From Clostridia bacterium (GTDB lineage: Bacteria; Bacillota; Clostridia; Christensenellales; Aristaeellaceae), in NCBI GenBank assembly GCA_016297535.1, contig JAEDGL010000048.1, positions 1-15,204 on the forward strand: a stretch of DNA of 15,204 bases, written 5' to 3'. A program made the position numbers and the translations under genes. Of the stretch, positions 12,954 through 15,204 are shown piece after piece. Positions within the stretch are counted from its first letter, which is position 1. Each line of letters begins with the position of its first letter. The notes beneath the pieces were generated by a model. The model did no database searches, was not told the DNA's origin, and saw only the letters and a list, made by a program, of their open reading frames with translations.

Positions 12954-14548
12954 GGTTCTTCCTCCTTGGTACGGGGCAGAAAAAGCAGCGCCAGAATGCA
13001 CGGAAGCGCGATGGTCATGCTGAATTGGAAAAACCGCGCGTCGTTGCCGGCCAGCAAAAGCATGGTGCCCAGATCGTAGAAAAGCGTTGGCAGCGCCATG
13101 AGCAGCACCTGCGCCCCATGACGGTACAGCGCCCAGAGCGTAACCACCAGCAGAAGCGCCAGCTGCACGCCGATGTTTTCCGTCAACCATTTGAGCACGC
13201 CCCATGCCATGGGCACCTCCCAAAGGCGGCAGATGCGGTTTCCCAGCGCGTTCAGCGTGGCGTTTGGATAACGCGCGCTCTCGATTTCGCCGGAGTTGCC
13301 TACGGTCAGATAGCCCTCTCCCTTGCCGGTTACATCCCACACAAGATCCGTAAGGCCATTGAACGCCTCAAAGGCGGTTCGAGGGGCGTTCTGCGCGGCG
13401 CGCGCAGCCATCCCCAGCAGATCGCCTGCGCTGCGCTGCGCGATCAGTTCGCGCGGAAAGGTAAATTTGATGCTGTTGTAATTGTGCATCACATAGGTTT
13501 CCTGCCACGTTTTGCTGGAAGCCAGCTCATTCAGGAACAAACGGGTCTCCATATCCAGCTTGTGCGGCTCCGCCTTGCGCACATCGCACAGGATGGTCAT
13601 GGGCAGGCCGATGCTTTCCTCCAGGGTGTTGCGGGGGTACACCACATCAAGCGCGCCAAAGACCGGCCCCTGCACCAGCGCAATGACCAACGCCATTGTA
13701 CCAATGGAAACGGCCGTTTTTTTCCAGCAGGCACGGTATGCAAGCAAAACGCACAACGCGTAAGGTACGGTAAAAAACAGCGCGTTTACGCGAAGCAAAG
13801 TTGTGTAGGCAAGCGCAAGGCCCATGAGCACGGCATGAAGCGGTTTTTTCAGCCACTCGCCGCGGGTATGAAGAATTTGCACGGCCTGGATGGTAAGCGC
13901 CAGAACGCCCAGCGTCATGGCGCTATCCTTGCCAAAATACATCAGTGTATTGCGCACCGGAAGCGATGCGGCAACCACCGTATGCACCGCAAGGGCCAGC
14001 CATGCGGGCACGCCCACGCGGTGCAGCGTGGCCGTAAGATAGGCCATCAAAGCGGCAAACACCGTCATCTGCACCAGCAGCAGAAAAGGATAGCTGTCCA
14101 CCACGTAGGTCAGCAGACGCATGATCAGCGTGTGGAACAGCGGATGCCAGTTGTTGTACTCGCCGGAATGCGCCTGTCGCCATTGATTGGACACGTCATA
14201 GTTTACGCCGCCCGGATAGCATGCCGCAAACGTGCAGCCAAAAATACCAAGCGCAAGCACAAATCCCAGCGCAAACACGCGCCAGTCCGTTTGAACGTGT
14301 ACGCTGCCGGGGACGGGCGCGGGCAGTTTGCGGCAGACGATATGCAGCAGGCCATAGACGCCTGTGCAGGCGGCCGCATAGCACAAAAGCGAAAGAACGT
14401 TGGCCATGCCGCCGTCAAACAGGCGGCTGCGGCCCAGATAGACGGCATAACCGATATACATGGAAAGGCAGACCGCGCACAGACGGAACCACGCGGCATG
14501 CGCGCGGCTCCGAAAGGGGGTCTGCATCCATTGGCTGTTGTGTTTCAA
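12944..14548 (-). CDS. Polytopic GT-C-like membrane protein (DUF6020-like)
   Basis: This 534-residue protein has about 10-12 hydrophobic segments. The loop after the third or fourth segment reads AACYPGGVNYDVSNQWRQA followed by HSGEYNNWHPLFHT (about 108-140), an acidic/aromatic first extracytoplasmic loop with the D..xQ..G..HP pattern seen in lipid-linked glycosyltransferase-like (GT-C) families. A soluble extracytoplasmic stretch lies at about 310-430, and it ends in more membrane segments and an acidic tail. It may transfer sugars from a polyprenyl carrier to envelope polymers, but this is inferred from architecture only. It starts with TTG at 14548, 5 nt after AGAGGAG, and the start overlaps the aspartate kinase stop (TTGA). 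It overlaps the TauE-like gene by 10 nt. Confidence 0.7.
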   Translation of the reverse strand: MKHNSQWMQTPFRSRAHAAWFRLCAVCLSMYIGYAVYLGRSRLFDGGMANVLSLLCYAAACTGVYGLLHIVCRKLPAPVPGSVHVQTDWRVFALGFVLALGIFGCTFAACYPGGVNYDVSNQWRQAHSGEYNNWHPLFHTLIMRLLTYVVDSYPFLLLVQMTVFAALMAYLTATLHRVGVPAWLALAVHTVVAASLPVRNTLMYFGKDSAMTLGVLALTIQAVQILHTRGEWLKKPLHAVLMGLALAYTTLLRVNALFFTVPYALCVLLAYRACWKKTAVSIGTMALVIALVQGPVFGALDVVYPRNTLEESIGLPMTILCDVRKAEPHKLDMETRLFLNELASSKTWQETYVMHNYNSIKFTFPRELIAQRSAGDLLGMAARAAQNAPRTAFEAFNGLTDLVWDVTGKGEGYLTVGNSGEIESARYPNATLNALGNRICRLWEVPMAWGVLKWLTENIGVQLALLLVVTLWALYRHGAQVLLMALPTLFYDLGTMLLLAGNDARFFQFSMTIALPCILALLFLPRTKEEEPWN

Positions 14549-15204
14549 GGTTTCTCCTCTTTCCCGGACGTTTCTGAGGCCTTTACAAACTCAAAGTAGA
14601 TCGCGCGGATCGCGTTTTGGAAATCCCCGCTGTCCACGCCTACCAGAATGCTCAGTTCGCTGGAGCCCTGATCGATCATGCGTACGTTGACGTGCGCCCT
14701 GCTCAGGGCGGAAAACAGCCGTGCGGCCGTGCCGGGGTTGTGCACCATGCCGCGGCCGACCGTGGCGATGATGCCCATATCATCATAAATGGTAATGGTA
14801 TCCGGCTCGGTCAGCTCCACAATGCGCTTGATCACGGCTTCGCGCACCGGCTCCAGATCCGCCGTGACAACCACCACGCACATGGTATCGATGCCGGTGG
14901 GCATATGCTCAAAGGAGAGGCCGTTTTCCTCCACCGCCTGTAGCACGCGGCGGCCAAAGCCGTGCTCCGCATTCATCATGGCCTTTTCCACGGAGATCAC
15001 GCTGAAGCCCAGCTTGCCTGCCACGCCGGTAATCACGTCCGGGTTGTCTTCCTCCGGCAGGGTATGGGAGATCAAAGTGCCCGGATCCTCCGGCTTGTTG
15101 GTGTTGCGGATGTTGGTGGGGATGCCCGCGCGGTGCACGGGGAACACGCTGTCCTCATGCAGCACGCTTGCGCCCATGTAGCTCAGCTCGCGCAGCTCGC
15201 GGTA
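14545..15204 (-). CDS. lysC: Aspartate kinase, C-terminal part (gene runs off the window)
   Basis: The last 219 residues of an aspartokinase, which phosphorylates L-aspartate as the first step to lysine, threonine, methionine and diaminopimelate. The frame is open to the window edge and starts with YRELRELSYMGASVLHEDSV, the end of the amino-acid-kinase domain, then PVHRAGIPTNIRNTNKPEDP with GTLI. Two ACT regulatory domains follow: ITGVAGKLGFSVISVEKAMM onward (about 60-125 of this part), and MGIIATVGRGMVHNPGTAAR through NVRMIDQGSSELSILVGVD (about 140-200). The tandem ACT domains imply feedback control by an end product such as lysine or threonine; which one cannot be told here. It overlaps the next gene by 4 nt. 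The catalytic N-terminal half lies outside the window. Confidence 0.93.
   Translation of the reverse strand, partial: YRELRELSYMGASVLHEDSVFPVHRAGIPTNIRNTNKPEDPGTLISHTLPEEDNPDVITGVAGKLGFSVISVEKAMMNAEHGFGRRVLQAVEENGLSFEHMPTGIDTMCVVVVTADLEPVREAVIKRIVELTEPDTITIYDDMGIIATVGRGMVHNPGTAARLFSALSRAHVNVRMIDQGSSELSILVGVDSGDFQNAIRAIYFEFVKASETSGKEEKP

Noticed and set aside
13025..14599. 524-codon plus-strand open frame opposite the GT-C-like gene
   Set aside because: The translation is His/Gln/Arg-rich with no domain pattern and no ribosome binding site, while the minus strand has a coherent membrane protein with coupled starts.

Overview
The window looks like chromosomal DNA of a GC-rich low-branching Firmicute (class Clostridia, plausibly a gut lineage such as Christensenellales; this is inferred from gene content and style, not a database match). 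The evidence is a Gram-positive style rpmH-rnpA-yidD-yidC-jag block, a ylm/sepF/divIVA division cluster, a SigB/SigF/SigG-type sigma factor, strong AGGAGG-like ribosome binding sites and consensus sigma-A promoters. Most genes are on the minus strand and pack tightly, with 1-10 nt overlaps.

Region 1 (1-360): no convincing protein gene. A minus-strand promoter (283-311) drives a structured RNA of about 200 nt (about 72-275). It has a long-range closing stem and several strong internal hairpins. It starts just behind the rho-independent terminator (323-358) of the ribosomal/insertase operon.

Region 2 (374-3203, minus): a perfect TTGACA-17-TATAAT promoter, then rpmH, an intergenic hairpin, rnpA, yidD, yidC and jag/khpB, then the terminator. 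The genes make ribosomal protein L34, the RNase P protein, the membrane insertion accessory protein and insertase, and a KH/R3H RNA-binding protein. Neither dnaA nor mnmE flanks the block.

Region 3 (3264-6081): a minus-strand MATE efflux pump, divergent from a plus-strand pair: an RlmA-type 23S rRNA methyltransferase and a GNAT acetyltransferase (ATGA overlap). A terminator serving the convergent minus-strand operon lies just after the acetyltransferase.

Region 4 (6083-12223, minus): a promoter overlapping the end of the upstream gene, then a degenerate RsbW/SpoIIAB-like protein, a SigB/F/G-type sigma factor, a HlyD-like membrane protein, yggS/ylmE, sepF, yggT/ylmG, ylmH and divIVA, then a terminator. 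This is the conserved Gram-positive ylm division cluster headed by a sigma/anti-sigma-like pair.

Region 5 (12192-15204, minus): the 3' part of an aspartate kinase, a large polytopic GT-C-like membrane protein, and a TauE/SafE (YfcA-type) permease, joined by short overlaps as one operon.

No CRISPR array, insertion sequence, tRNA or rRNA was seen. The items most worth following are the structured RNA at the left end, the degenerate anti-sigma/sigma pair heading the division operon, the PQ-rich HlyD-like protein in that operon, and the enlarged SepF and YidC.
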